A stretch of 64,000 nt of DNA from Emticicia sp. BO119 (GCF_013912375.1 NZ_JACETV010000003.1:434001-498000); one strand, 5' to 3'. Positions 26,833 to 36,119 are shown, counted from the first letter of the stretch. Program-made: numbers and translations. Notes: generated by a model from the letters alone, not told the origin.

Positions 26833-27744
26833 ATGAAAATAGCCCTACTATTATCCCTTTTCATCTCGCTGAATGGGTTTGCGCAATCGCCTTATATAGT
26901 CGTATTGGGTATAGCGCAGGATGGAGGCTACCCGCAGGCAGGGTGTAACAGGGAGTGTTGCAAGGCCGTGTCTGACCGGAATATTCTGCCTCAATGGGTA
27001 TCGTGTCTGGCATTGATTGACCCACAGACAAAACAAAGATGGATTTTTGATGCCACACCTGATTTTAAAGAACAATTACAGTTATTGAAAAAGGTTACAA
27101 AAAATAACTCAAACGATATAGACGGTATCTTTCTGACTCATGCACATATCGGTCATTATACAGGGCTTATGAATCTGGGCCGGGAGGTAATGGGGGCTTC
27201 GAATGTGAAAGTATATACAATGCCCCGCATGAAAAGCTATCTTGCAACCAATGGCCCGTGGAGCCAGTTGGTAAATCTGAGAAATATTGATTTAACCGGT
27301 ATTGCAGAAAACAAGACCATTGAATTAAACGAGCATATCAGCATCCAACCCTTTTTAGTGCCACACCGTGATGAGTACTCGGAAACGGTGGGGTTTCAGA
27401 TAAAAACTGCTCAGAAATCGCTGATTTATATTCCTGATATTGATAAATGGCAAAAATGGCAAGAGAGTCTACCTCAGGTTATCAGAGAAAATGACTTTGT
27501 ATTAATTGACGGAACATTCTATAAGGACGGAGAAATAAACAGACCTATGAGCGAAGTACCCCACCCATTTGTAACTGAAAGTATCGAACTTTTAAAAGAT
27601 TTACCAATCAGTGAACGGAACAAGGTGTATTTTATTCATCTGAATCATACGAATCCGCTTTTAAGAAAAGAGTCAGCGGCCTATAAAAGCCTGACAAAAC
27701 AAGGGTTTAAGGTAGCCTATCAGGGGTTGAGAATTGGGATGTAA
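26833..27744 (+). CDS. Secreted PqqB-like metallo-beta-lactamase-fold protein
   Basis: This 303-residue protein has a signal peptide (MKIALLLSLFISLNGFAQS). It matches the PqqB-like group: VVLGIAQDGGYPQAGCNREC and WVSCLALIDPQTKQRWIFDA, with a metal motif THAHIGH where the usual Asp of HxHxDH is replaced by Gly. Further likely ligands are HRDE and the final FIHLNHTNP. The Cys pair in CNRECC may bind a structural metal. True PQQ synthesis is unlikely because no pqqA, pqqC, pqqD or pqqE gene is near. It is convergent with the sigma gene, 16 bp away, and interrupts the usual sigma-FecR order. Confidence 0.85.
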   Translation: MKIALLLSLFISLNGFAQSPYIVVLGIAQDGGYPQAGCNRECCKAVSDRNILPQWVSCLALIDPQTKQRWIFDATPDFKEQLQLLKKVTKNNSNDIDGIFLTHAHIGHYTGLMNLGREVMGASNVKVYTMPRMKSYLATNGPWSQLVNLRNIDLTGIAENKTIELNEHISIQPFLVPHRDEYSETVGFQIKTAQKSLIYIPDIDKWQKWQESLPQVIRENDFVLIDGTFYKDGEINRPMSEVPHPFVTESIELLKDLPISERNKVYFIHLNHTNPLLRKESAAYKSLTKQGFKVAYQGLRIGM

Positions 27745-27760
27745 TTGATATAGCAGACAA

Positions 27761-28339
27761 TTAAAGTGCCATACACAAAATAAGGCATTCAAGAATCATG
27801 AATTCCTTCAAATGTACACGCAGGGTTCTAATGCCCTGGGTAATGTGATACTCGACGGTGCGTTCAGGGATAGATAATTGCTCAGAAATTTCTTTGACAG
27901 ATTTGTATTCCAGCCGATTGAGGGTAAATATCTGACGGGTTTTATCGGGTAGTTTTTCAATACTTTTTTCAATAGCAGTCGAGAGTTCATTGAAGGCGAT
28001 GGATTCATCAACAGTAACCGAAGACTCGGTTTTGTTCGCTGCATATTCCATAAATCTCTCCTGCAATATCTGGCGTTTGATATGGTTGATAATAAGGTAT
28101 TTTAATGAAGTATTGAGATAGGCTTCCAGGTTTTCAATTATTCCCTTATCCCGTTTTTCCCATAGACTAATGAACAAATCCTGTAATAATTCTTCGGCTA
28201 TCTCTTTAGACTGAATCTTGAACTGGGCTGTACGGAGTAGTTTACTGAAATACCTTCTGTAAATTTCCTCAAACGCCCCCTCGTCTCCTACTAACAGGAG
28301 CTTCACCAAGAGTTCGTCGCTGAGTAATTTGTATTCCAT
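27761..28339 (-). CDS. ECF RNA polymerase sigma factor (FecI-like)
   Basis: This 192-residue sigma-70 family protein has region 2 (GAFEEIYRRYFSKLL, ELLQDLFISLWEKRDK) and region 4 (LPDKTRQIFTLNRLEYKSVK, ISEQLSIPERTVEYHITQGI). It belongs to the Bacteroidota FecI-type group that pairs with FecR and SusC. It should drive the susCD promoter when freed from FecR. Its fecR partner lies 1.1 kb downstream on the same strand, beyond an opposed gene, so the two are not in one operon. Confidence 0.95.
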   Translation of the reverse strand: MEYKLLSDELLVKLLLVGDEGAFEEIYRRYFSKLLRTAQFKIQSKEIAEELLQDLFISLWEKRDKGIIENLEAYLNTSLKYLIINHIKRQILQERFMEYAANKTESSVTVDESIAFNELSTAIEKSIEKLPDKTRQIFTLNRLEYKSVKEISEQLSIPERTVEYHITQGIRTLRVHLKEFMILECLILCMAL

Positions 28340-28386
28340 AGGTTAGAGAATGAAATACAAAGGTAACTGAATTTTGTGAATGTCCT

Positions 28387-28483
28387 GAAATTTGATTTAC
28401 CCGATCGAATGATTTTGATACTATAATAATTATTTACTGGTCTGCTTAACCATAAAACCCTAAAAGCAGGTAAATCAAATTTC
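28387..28483. repeat. Perfect 15-bp inverted repeat upstream of the sigma gene
   Basis: GAAATTTGATTTACC (28387-28401) is exactly complementary to GGTAAATCAAATTTC (28469-28483), with 67 bp between. It lies between the end of the repeat-protein gene and the start of the sigma gene, both on the minus strand. It may be a long terminator hairpin, an operator, or the ends of a short element. Confidence 0.6.
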
Positions 28484-28496
28484 CAGATAAATTTTC

Positions 28497-31436
28497 TCAA
28501 TCACACCCTCCATTTTTTGCAGTAAATACGCTGCCTGTACTGGCCGAAAATCCGGCGGTTAATTCTACGAATTGGGCCTGATAGATGACAGTGGCTGCAT
28601 TCGGAATGGTGTTGGCACCTATGGATATTACGCTGACTGATGCCTTCTGGTCGGTGGTAGTTGTGCCTGTCGGGGTAAGTGCGGATGGGCAGGGAGACCC
28701 TGCAATTTTATAGAGAGCAGTGCTGTTATTGGTACCCATTGCCCAGAAATACAGGTTGTTTCCCATTATCACATAGCTTTGTGTAACAGACCCGGCCAGG
28801 CCAGGCACTAAATCCTGTATTAATGAGATAGTATTAGAGGTATTCATGCTTCGGGGTTCATAACCACTGGTATTATCACCCCCAAACAGATACATCTGAT
28901 TGTTGAAAACCTGAAAACCAAAGGGTGCTCCTCCCCCGCTGCCGGGTAGCATATCCTGTACTAAGGTTGTACCTGCGGCTGTGCCATCGCTCTGCCACAT
29001 TTCATAGCCCGTAGTACCATCTAAGGCTGTAAAATAAAGTTTATTGTTAAAGACGGTAAAACCAAAAGGCGCGGCATCGGTAGTCGGGTTGATGTTCTTT
29101 ACTTTTTGAGTAGTTGTCCCATCGGTTTTCCAGAGCGTAAATGCTCCTACAAAGCTCTGCGCCAGTGTGCCATCGTCGGCTGCAAAATAGAGAGTGCCAT
29201 TCATCTCTGTAAAACCATAGGGGTTGCTATTTGGCCGAAGCACAGAGCTACTGATATTATACACAAGGGTTGTTCCGGCACCCGTACCGTCAGTCCGCCA
29301 GAGTTCTATACCGTTGGTAGCGTCTCTTGCCCCAAAATAGAGTTTATTGTTGTAGACTGTCAGCCCGTAAGGGTCAGAGGAGGTTGAGCCTGAATAAATG
29401 TCTTTTACCATAATAGTATTGGCGGCGGTTCCGTCTGTAACCCATAATTCATTACCGTTAGATCCATCAGAAGCAGCAAAATAGAGCAGGTTATTAAAAA
29501 TAGTAAAGTTTTTAGGCAAAGCACTATTGATGCCCGCATTGATATCCTTTACCATCATTGTTCCTATATCTGTTCCGTTGGTTACCCACAATTCAATCCC
29601 TTCTGTCGAATTATTAGTGGCAAAATACATTTTCCCGTTATAGACCGTCATATCTGTTGGCCCTGTGGTTCTGACGGTGGCATCTATGTTTTTCAACAGG
29701 GTTGTTCCGGCTATTGTACCATCAGTTTTCCAGATTTCTCTTCCGTTAACAGGGTCGTACGCTGTAAAATAGACCGCACCATTGTAGAGCGTAAAGCCAT
29801 TGGGATCGGAGCCGCCAACACCCGTATTAATATCTTTCAACCTGAAAGTACCTGCCTGTGTGCCATCAGTTACCCAGGGTTCTGCGCCTGCGGTGGGGTC
29901 GGTGGCGGTAAAGAATATTCTATTGGTAGTGGATATCCAGAATTTTGCCTCGCCGGCACTGCTGCTAAACGAAGGATAAAGTTGCTTGCTGATGATGGTT
30001 TCAACGGAAGCACTACTGGGATTTGTATCTTTTAAAAGTGAAATAGTAGAGCCATCAGACATCCAGGGCTCAGAACCGTTGATCAGATTATTGGCTTTGA
30101 AGTACACCTTGTTATTAAAAACATAGAGTTTAGACGGGAAACCGTTGTAATACAAACCTGAAGCAACACCTGGCTGGAGGTCGCCAACCATTACAGTATT
30201 TGCTTCTGTGCCATCGGTCTTCCAGAGTTCAGAGCCATTGATGCCATCGTTTGCTACAAAAAACAAGAGATTATTGGCAACTGCCAGACTTGCCCGAAAC
30301 GGGTTTTCGGTAATGCTGCCTGAGCCTGCCCGTATATTTTTGACTAATGAAGCATTACCGACAGTACCATCGCTTTGCCAGAGTTCTTTACCATTGATGC
30401 CATCGTCGGCCAGAAAGAAAAGTGTTGTGCCTTTGGCCGTGAATCCAATGGGGTTAGATGAGGCAAATGAATTATTAATATCTTTTAGCAGAACTGTACC
30501 TACGGTAGTTCCATCGGTTACCCAAACCTCTGTTCCGTTCAAATCGTTGGTAGCAGAAAAAAACAGTTTTGCACCCATAGCTGTAAATTCTTTGGGTGAT
30601 GAGCTGCTTGTTGGGTGAATATCTTTCAGCATAAATGTATTGACTGCCGTTCCGTCAGATACCCACAATTCAGTATTATTGTTGGCATTGGTGGCAGAGA
30701 AATAAATTTTATTATTGAATACCGCAAAATTATCGGGCGATGAAGAGGCAGTTGAAAAAGTAGTATTGATGTCTTTTAGTTGCACCGTTCCGCCGGGAGT
30801 GCCATCGCTTACCCATAGCTCTATGCCCGTGCTTCCGTCGTTGGCGGCAAAATAGAGTTTATTATTCATCACAACCTGATTGGTGGCAATGCTATGATTA
30901 TATTCTGTGGAAATCATTGAGGTAGTTCCGGCCAGAGTACCATCGGTTACCCATAGTTCTTCAACACCTGTGCTAAGGTCGGTGGTCCAGAAAAAGGCTT
31001 TGGTAGTGCCAACCACCAGATTTTTTACAAATTTCGGATAGAAACTTTTCACCAGGCTTGTTCCGGCATTGGTACCATCAGATACCCAAACACCCGTAGG
31101 AAATGCAAAAGTAGAGGAAGGGTCGTTGCCAATGAAGAAAAATCTGGTAGAAGTGCCTCCGAAATTACTACCTGTAGCTATATTTTTGATGGCCTGTGTG
31201 CCTGCGGATGTGCCGTCTGTCGACCATAAGGCACTATATGGCGAGTTGACAATGCTGAAATAATTATGCTGACTACTGAAATACATCTTTAAATTCCAGA
31301 CCAGAAAACCATCGGGCTCGGCTCCGGTTGTCGGAATCTGCACGTTGGCAACCAGACTGGCCTGCCCGGAAACCTGAGTACTTGTGGCAAGTATCAAAAA
31401 ATAAAAAAAGTAAGATTTAAAGGATAGATTTTTCAT
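28497..31436 (-). CDS. Large secreted ELWxSDGTxxGT-repeat protein
   Basis: This 979-residue protein starts at ATG 31436 (MKNLSFKSYFFYFLILATST, signal peptide ending VSGQ). About seventeen repeats of 45-60 residues carry the core ELWVSDGTxxGTxLLKDI, each followed by NNKLYFxAxD. This pattern is expected to form blades of beta-propellers. Two repeats (EPRSMNTSNT and GVWVSDGTNAGTS) are diverged. The C-terminus (VSVISIGANTIPNAATV to GFSASTGSVFTAKNGGCD) matches the 3-coathanger-type end domain seen on many Cytophagales exported proteins. The role is unknown; adhesion or display at the cell surface is plausible. Confidence 0.88.
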   Translation of the reverse strand: MKNLSFKSYFFYFLILATSTQVSGQASLVANVQIPTTGAEPDGFLVWNLKMYFSSQHNYFSIVNSPYSALWSTDGTSAGTQAIKNIATGSNFGGTSTRFFFIGNDPSSTFAFPTGVWVSDGTNAGTSLVKSFYPKFVKNLVVGTTKAFFWTTDLSTGVEELWVTDGTLAGTTSMISTEYNHSIATNQVVMNNKLYFAANDGSTGIELWVSDGTPGGTVQLKDINTTFSTASSSPDNFAVFNNKIYFSATNANNNTELWVSDGTAVNTFMLKDIHPTSSSSPKEFTAMGAKLFFSATNDLNGTEVWVTDGTTVGTVLLKDINNSFASSNPIGFTAKGTTLFFLADDGINGKELWQSDGTVGNASLVKNIRAGSGSITENPFRASLAVANNLLFFVANDGINGSELWKTDGTEANTVMVGDLQPGVASGLYYNGFPSKLYVFNNKVYFKANNLINGSEPWMSDGSTISLLKDTNPSSASVETIISKQLYPSFSSSAGEAKFWISTTNRIFFTATDPTAGAEPWVTDGTQAGTFRLKDINTGVGGSDPNGFTLYNGAVYFTAYDPVNGREIWKTDGTIAGTTLLKNIDATVRTTGPTDMTVYNGKMYFATNNSTEGIELWVTNGTDIGTMMVKDINAGINSALPKNFTIFNNLLYFAASDGSNGNELWVTDGTAANTIMVKDIYSGSTSSDPYGLTVYNNKLYFGARDATNGIELWRTDGTGAGTTLVYNISSSVLRPNSNPYGFTEMNGTLYFAADDGTLAQSFVGAFTLWKTDGTTTQKVKNINPTTDAAPFGFTVFNNKLYFTALDGTTGYEMWQSDGTAAGTTLVQDMLPGSGGGAPFGFQVFNNQMYLFGGDNTSGYEPRSMNTSNTISLIQDLVPGLAGSVTQSYVIMGNNLYFWAMGTNNSTALYKIAGSPCPSALTPTGTTTTDQKASVSVISIGANTIPNAATVIYQAQFVELTAGFSASTGSVFTAKNGGCD

Positions 31437-31487
31437 GGAAGATGGGTATTGTATTTCTACATACAAAGTACTGTTTTACAACAATAC

Positions 31488-31566
31488 ATGTAAATCTACA
31501 AACCCCTACATTTCCTCTACAGGAAACCCTGTATTTCTTTAAAGAGGAATATGTAGGGAAACCTAC
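31488..31566. promoter_or_regulatory. Palindrome cluster GTAGGGAAACCTAC, site B
   Basis: TGTAAATCTACAAACCCCTA is followed by TACAGGAAACCCTGTA (31518-31533) and GTAGGGAAACCTAC (31553-31566), the latter identical to a site at 15552-15565. The module sits between the divergent repeat-protein gene and the histidine kinase gene. It is a candidate binding site for the adjacent NarL-type regulator. Confidence 0.5.
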
Positions 31567-31728
31567 ATTTTACCTTAAACGCTTGGAAATAAAGGTATTC
31601 TGAGTGTATCTTTTGGGAGGAATTGAATGTTGAACAATGGTCTTTTCAGTAGAGCAATACGTCTCTACGGAATTTACCCTTTACCATATCCCATTTCTCT
31701 TAATTGAGAAAATTAAATACCTAACCCC

Positions 31729-33600
31729 ATGCCAAGAGTTCTCCTCTTATTATTTTACTGCTTCTCTTTTCAGGTTGTTTCAGCTCAAACGACCAATAAA
31801 ACCCTTGATTCGTTGCAGGTTGCCCTTGAAAACCTGAAAAAAGAAAATCCTTCCATCGAACGGGATTCATTAATTATTATGAATCTCAGAGATATAACCT
31901 ATGAAATACCTGCCGGAGACACAGCACAGTATAACGCCCAGAAACGGTATTTTCAGCAACTTCTGGCATTTACACCATGGGACAAGGCACAGGCGCATTA
32001 TGATTTCATGAGTGGTACGATGCATCTATTTACCAATGAATTATACGCAGCTTTTTATGATCTGGAGCGAGCGATGCTGGCTTTCAGACAACAGAAGGAT
32101 TATGAAAATTATCTGAGAGTCAACAATAAGTTTATTCCGTTGATGAGTTGGAATATGATTGAAAATGATATTCCTGAAGAGGCTCAACAGCGGTATCTGC
32201 AATACATTAAAGATGCTCTATCTTTGCCTCAGGTGAAAAAAGATACAGCCGTATGGGCCAATATCCAGATTACGCTCGCAGGATACTATATTTTTGTATT
32301 AAAAGACTACCAGAAATGCTATGAGAATGCCGGAGAAGTGATACAACTGATAGAAAAGAAAAACCGCCTTAAGTGGTTTGATTATTACTATATCAGCAAA
32401 TTAGGGCAAAGCCTGAGCCTGTTGAATATGGGTAAAGAAAAACAAGGGCGAGCGATGCTCAATGAGATTATTGCAGTATGCCAGCAAAATAAAAACCTTA
32501 ACGAAGCCAAATATGTTCTGAGCCAGATCGGGGCTTTTGCAGGACGCTATTATTTAGCAAAGAAAGACTACGCTAATGCGCTTCAACTCTCACTTATGGG
32601 TGAGCAGAATGCCAATTTTCTGAATTTCCCCTACTATAATAATATTCTGAACCAAACGCTTTACCAGACCTACAAAGCACTTAACCAGCCTGCCAAAGCC
32701 TTTACTTATTTAGAAAAAGTAAAGAAATATGAAGATGATGCAGAAGCCCGAAAACTGAACCAGAACTTTGGTGAATGGCAGATAAAATATGAAGATGAAA
32801 AACAGAAAAACCAGATAAAGACCCTTGAAAACGAGAACCTGAAACGTGGCAACGAACGAGACGAATGGATTCGGAACACATTGACTATAAGCCTGTTGAT
32901 AGGGCTTGGCCTGGTAGCCTATGTATTTTATAATAACAAGCAGTTGAAAATCAAAAACGAAGAACTCAAGACCAAGAATGACGAGATTTCGGGGGCGATG
33001 TTTAAAGGACAAACCCTTGAGCGAAAACGCGTAGCCTCTGAACTACACGATAATCTGAACACCAAAATTGTTGCCCTGAAATGGCGGTTTGAAGCGTTGG
33101 ATACCTCGAAATACAGCGAACATGACCGTAAGGTACTATCAGATTTTGTAAAGGTATTAGATGATATTTATATGGATGTCAGACTGATTGCCCACAACCT
33201 CTTACCTGTAGAACTTGAAACACAGGGCTTACCAGTAGCCCTGCAAAAACTGCTGAACAATATCAGCAACCGACACATCAGTTTCCATTTTCTGACTGAA
33301 GGGGTTACACACAGGCTTGAACCCCAACTGGAACATGAACTTTATAATATTGCCCTGGAACTCATCAATAATATTCTGAAACATGCCCAGGCCACACAGG
33401 CATGGATAAGCCTGACACAGCAGGATGACAGAATCTCGCTGACGGTATCAGACAACGGCAAGGGAATAGATTTAGACCAGAATATGAATGGCGTAGGCTT
33501 GCGGAACGTACACTCAAGAGTAGATAATCTGAACGGACGTGTACAGATAACCCGACAAAGCACACATGGCACGAATGTACAGGTTGATGTAACGCTTTAA
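31729..33600 (+). CDS. TPR-type sensor histidine kinase (HisKA_3 family)
   Basis: This 623-residue protein has a signal peptide (MPRVLLLLFYCFSFQVVSAQ). A periplasmic helical domain with TPR-like repeats spans about 30-370. A transmembrane helix (ISLLIGLGLVAYVFYN) and a coiled linker follow. The HisKA_3 dimerisation motif ERKRVASELHDNLNTKIVAL carries the phosphorylated His440. The ATPase part shows ALELINNILKHAQAT (N-box), VSDNGKGIDLDQ and GVGLRNVHSRV. Such kinases phosphorylate NarL/FixJ regulators. Its partner is surely the convergent gene, whose 3' end overlaps by 4 bp. Confidence 0.93.
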   Translation: MPRVLLLLFYCFSFQVVSAQTTNKTLDSLQVALENLKKENPSIERDSLIIMNLRDITYEIPAGDTAQYNAQKRYFQQLLAFTPWDKAQAHYDFMSGTMHLFTNELYAAFYDLERAMLAFRQQKDYENYLRVNNKFIPLMSWNMIENDIPEEAQQRYLQYIKDALSLPQVKKDTAVWANIQITLAGYYIFVLKDYQKCYENAGEVIQLIEKKNRLKWFDYYYISKLGQSLSLLNMGKEKQGRAMLNEIIAVCQQNKNLNEAKYVLSQIGAFAGRYYLAKKDYANALQLSLMGEQNANFLNFPYYNNILNQTLYQTYKALNQPAKAFTYLEKVKKYEDDAEARKLNQNFGEWQIKYEDEKQKNQIKTLENENLKRGNERDEWIRNTLTISLLIGLGLVAYVFYNNKQLKIKNEELKTKNDEISGAMFKGQTLERKRVASELHDNLNTKIVALKWRFEALDTSKYSEHDRKVLSDFVKVLDDIYMDVRLIAHNLLPVELETQGLPVALQKLLNNISNRHISFHFLTEGVTHRLEPQLEHELYNIALELINNILKHAQATQAWISLTQQDDRISLTVSDNGKGIDLDQNMNGVGLRNVHSRVDNLNGRVQITRQSTHGTNVQVDVTL

Positions 33601-34244
33601 ATCAGGCGGTACTTAATGGCGTATTTGATAATACCAATGGTATTCTTTACACCTAATTTCTGTAAAATATTATGGCGGTGATTTTCAACCGTGCCTACGC
33701 TGATAAACAGGCGGTCGGCAATCTGAGAAGAGGACAACTCCTGGGCAATGAGTTTTACTATCTCCAACTCACGCAGGGTCAGGGCTTTAGGCTCTGGGTG
33801 AATTTCTTCTGCCGGACTTGCATTGAATGAGACGGGAGTCAGCAGTTCTTTCAGAACAGCTTCGCTGAAATACTTCTCTCCTGCGGCAATAGTAGTGAGT
33901 GCCCGTTCGAGTTCGGTACGATTGGCTTTTTTGGTAACATAGCCGGATATACCTGCCTGAAACGCATGGCGGATATTCTCGGCCTCGTCGTTGACTGTCA
34001 GCATCAGAATTTTCAGATTCGGATATTGGTTACGAAGTTTCAAGGTAAGGTCGATACCTGTCAGGTAAGGCATATTCATATCGCTTACAAGCACATCAAT
34101 TTCGTAATTTTCCAGGAAATCCGGTACTTTCCGGCTGTCGTACAGGGTTCCGACCACTTCCATATTCGGGATAGAGGAAATCAACAAGGATAAACTATCC
34201 AATAGAATCTGGTGGTCGTCTACAATGAGGATTCGGATGGGCAT
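33597..34244 (-). CDS. NarL/FixJ-family response regulator
   Basis: This 215-residue regulator has a receiver domain with IVDDH, phosphoacceptor Asp55 (VLVSDMNMP) and conserved Lys in YVTKKA. The LuxR-type DNA-binding domain (LTLRELEIVKLIAQELSSSQ and VGTVENHRHNILQKLGVKN) follows. It is encoded tail-to-tail with the histidine kinase, sharing the four bases TTAA at 33597-33600. NarL-type dimers bind short inverted repeats, so the palindromes at 15552, 31518 and 31553 are candidates for its operator (inference). Confidence 0.95.
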   Translation of the reverse strand: MPIRILIVDDHQILLDSLSLLISSIPNMEVVGTLYDSRKVPDFLENYEIDVLVSDMNMPYLTGIDLTLKLRNQYPNLKILMLTVNDEAENIRHAFQAGISGYVTKKANRTELERALTTIAAGEKYFSEAVLKELLTPVSFNASPAEEIHPEPKALTLRELEIVKLIAQELSSSQIADRLFISVGTVENHRHNILQKLGVKNTIGIIKYAIKYRLI

Positions 34245-34580
34245 TGCAGTTTTGGGTTAGAGGGCTATAATTGTTGAGTTCAAAACTAATGAATTGTTGG
34301 GGTATAGGCAATTGTTTGGGTGATTTAGTTGCGTGCTGAAGATTAAGGATTACAAATCAGGTGGGGAATTATCGGGTGAAGGATAGGGCTTTTGAGAAAA
34401 ATGTTTCTATTTAAGAATCTAAGGATTGATGGTTTAATGCGTTTTGAAAAAATTATAAAGTATCGTAGTCTGGCTAAAGCCAATACAGCTCGTTGATACT
34501 GCCAATTGCAATATTTAAAAATGGTCGGACACCACACAGGGCTATTAATTCAGGCTATTTTATTAATTTTTTGAAGAGTT
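34245..34580. other. Non-coding gap with palindrome remnants
   Basis: No gene is seen. A TGGCTAAAGCCA palindrome at 34471-34482 is related to sequences near 50580 and 50655. The stretch ATTTAAAAATGGTCGGACAC (34511-34530) resembles ATTTAAAAATGGCGCGACAC near 57222, so this gap holds fragments of dispersed repeats. Confidence 0.45.
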
Positions 34581-35150
34581 TCACCTGATGTTTTTCCTTA
34601 TCCTGCTCAAAGAAGACTGTGTAATTCCCAGATAGGAAGCCAAATAAGAAAGCGGAATACGGTTAGCCAGTTTAGGAAACTTTTCAAGAAAAGACAGATA
34701 GCGTTCTTTGGCATTTTCGGTCATCATCGGGCTAATTTTATTTACTTTTTCAGCTAAACTCTTGGCAGTTATCTTGGCCACGATGTTGTCCCATTCTATA
34801 ATTGTCATAGATAGTTCTTTCATGGCACTTTTTGAAAGTGAAAGGTAGTTACAATTTGTTATGGCCTGTACGTATTCAGTCGATGGGATTTCCTGGTTAT
34901 AGCTGTTGATATCTGCCAGAAAATTATTTTCATCAATAAAATACTTGGTTATCTCATCGCCTTTGTTGTTGTAATAACAAACCCGCATAATACCCTCTGT
35001 CAGAAAAATAACCTCACGTGGTATTTTTCCTGCTTCATGGAAATACTCATCTTTTCTGATTTCTTTGCGCACCGCTTTGCTCAAAATCAAATCAATCTGT
35101 TGCTTGTTCAGATGCCCGAATTGCAGTAAATAATTAATCATTGCTTCCAT
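34581..35150 (-). CDS. Crp/Fnr-family transcriptional regulator
   Basis: This 189-residue protein has a cyclic-nucleotide-binding-like beta-barrel (about 15-115: EYFHEAGKIPREVIFLTEGI, DEITKYFIDENNFLADINSY) and a short C-terminal helix-turn-helix (LASYLGITQSSLSRIRKNI). The effector-binding Arg of true Crp is not evident, as in most Bacteroidota members. It begins 7 bp after the dehydrogenase gene stop, so the two are probably co-transcribed, and it may regulate that operon. Confidence 0.93.
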   Translation of the reverse strand: MEAMINYLLQFGHLNKQQIDLILSKAVRKEIRKDEYFHEAGKIPREVIFLTEGIMRVCYYNNKGDEITKYFIDENNFLADINSYNQEIPSTEYVQAITNCNYLSLSKSAMKELSMTIIEWDNIVAKITAKSLAEKVNKISPMMTENAKERYLSFLEKFPKLANRIPLSYLASYLGITQSSLSRIRKNIR

Positions 35151-35157
35151 AGAAAAA

Positions 35158-35970
35158 CTATTTCAGTTGACTCATGATTAGTTTATCAAACAATTTATCT
35201 GAGAGAATTTTTCTGAAAAACAGTAATAATTTTGCCCCAGCAGCACCTGCATATCTTGTTCTGGGATTGTGGGCTTCGATTGCTTCTTTGATAAGTCTGG
35301 CAATTACGATCGGATCGGAAGCTTCATTTCCTACTTTTCCATAAAAACCGGTAATACCTCTTGCCAGTTTATTATATACTGTATTGCCCGAAACGTGCAT
35401 CAGATAGTCTCCGCCTAATGCTGACATTTCTGACTTTACGCCCCCGGGTTCAATTACAATCACGTCAATTCCGAAGGGTTTTACCTCTTTCCGAAGGGCA
35501 TCGCTCAAACCCTCAATAGCAAATTTACTGGCATGATACCACGCCCCCATAGGTAAGGTCATTTTACCCCCAACCGACGAGATATTGATGATTTTCCCGT
35601 AATGATTTTTTCGCATAGCAGGCAATACCAATTGTATGAGACGAGCCACGCCAAAAACGTTTACTTCCATCTGATACTTTGCATCAGCTATTGGCACATC
35701 TTCGAGCGCACCATAATTGCCAGAACCAGCATTATTGATGAGAATATCTATTTTTCCTGCTTCTTTGAGCATCTGTTCAACACACGCAACCAGGCTTTCT
35801 TCTTTGGTCACATCCAGATAAATCGGGTGTATGCCATAGGTTGTCAGGCCTTGCATTTTTTCAGTTCTGCGAGCGGCTCCATAAACTTTATAGCCATTTT
35901 GTGCCAGATATATAGCAGTAGCTTTGCCAATGCCTGATGAAGCGCCTGTAACTAAAACCGTCTTTGCCAT
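35158..35970 (-). CDS. Short-chain dehydrogenase/reductase
   Basis: This is a 270-residue classical SDR. The cofactor motif TGASSGIGKATA (residues 8-19) and NNAG (about 80-83) are present. The catalytic Ser is in ISSVGG and the Tyr/Lys pair is replaced by the variant WYHASKFAIEG, where His stands next to Tyr; YxxxK reads Y-H-A-S-K, which is intact. NAD(P)-dependent oxidation or reduction of a small alcohol or ketone is expected; the substrate is unknown. It is the first gene of an operon with the Crp-like regulator. Confidence 0.93.
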   Translation of the reverse strand: MAKTVLVTGASSGIGKATAIYLAQNGYKVYGAARRTEKMQGLTTYGIHPIYLDVTKEESLVACVEQMLKEAGKIDILINNAGSGNYGALEDVPIADAKYQMEVNVFGVARLIQLVLPAMRKNHYGKIINISSVGGKMTLPMGAWYHASKFAIEGLSDALRKEVKPFGIDVIVIEPGGVKSEMSALGGDYLMHVSGNTVYNKLARGITGFYGKVGNEASDPIVIARLIKEAIEAHNPRTRYAGAAGAKLLLFFRKILSDKLFDKLIMSQLK

Positions 35971-36119
35971 ATTTTCACTTTTTTGAATTAACTAATTATC
36001 TGGCAAAGATGATTAAACAGTAACTATTTTTTTTTGCCATTTGGCAAAAAGTGAGGTATCCGAGATGGTAATATGGTTTTGTGCCTATGGAGGTAACCCA
36101 AGCGACTCCACATAAAAAA

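Noticed and set aside
26833-27744. PQQ biosynthesis locus
   Set aside because: Only a PqqB-like protein is present; no pqqA, pqqC, pqqD or pqqE homologue is in the window.
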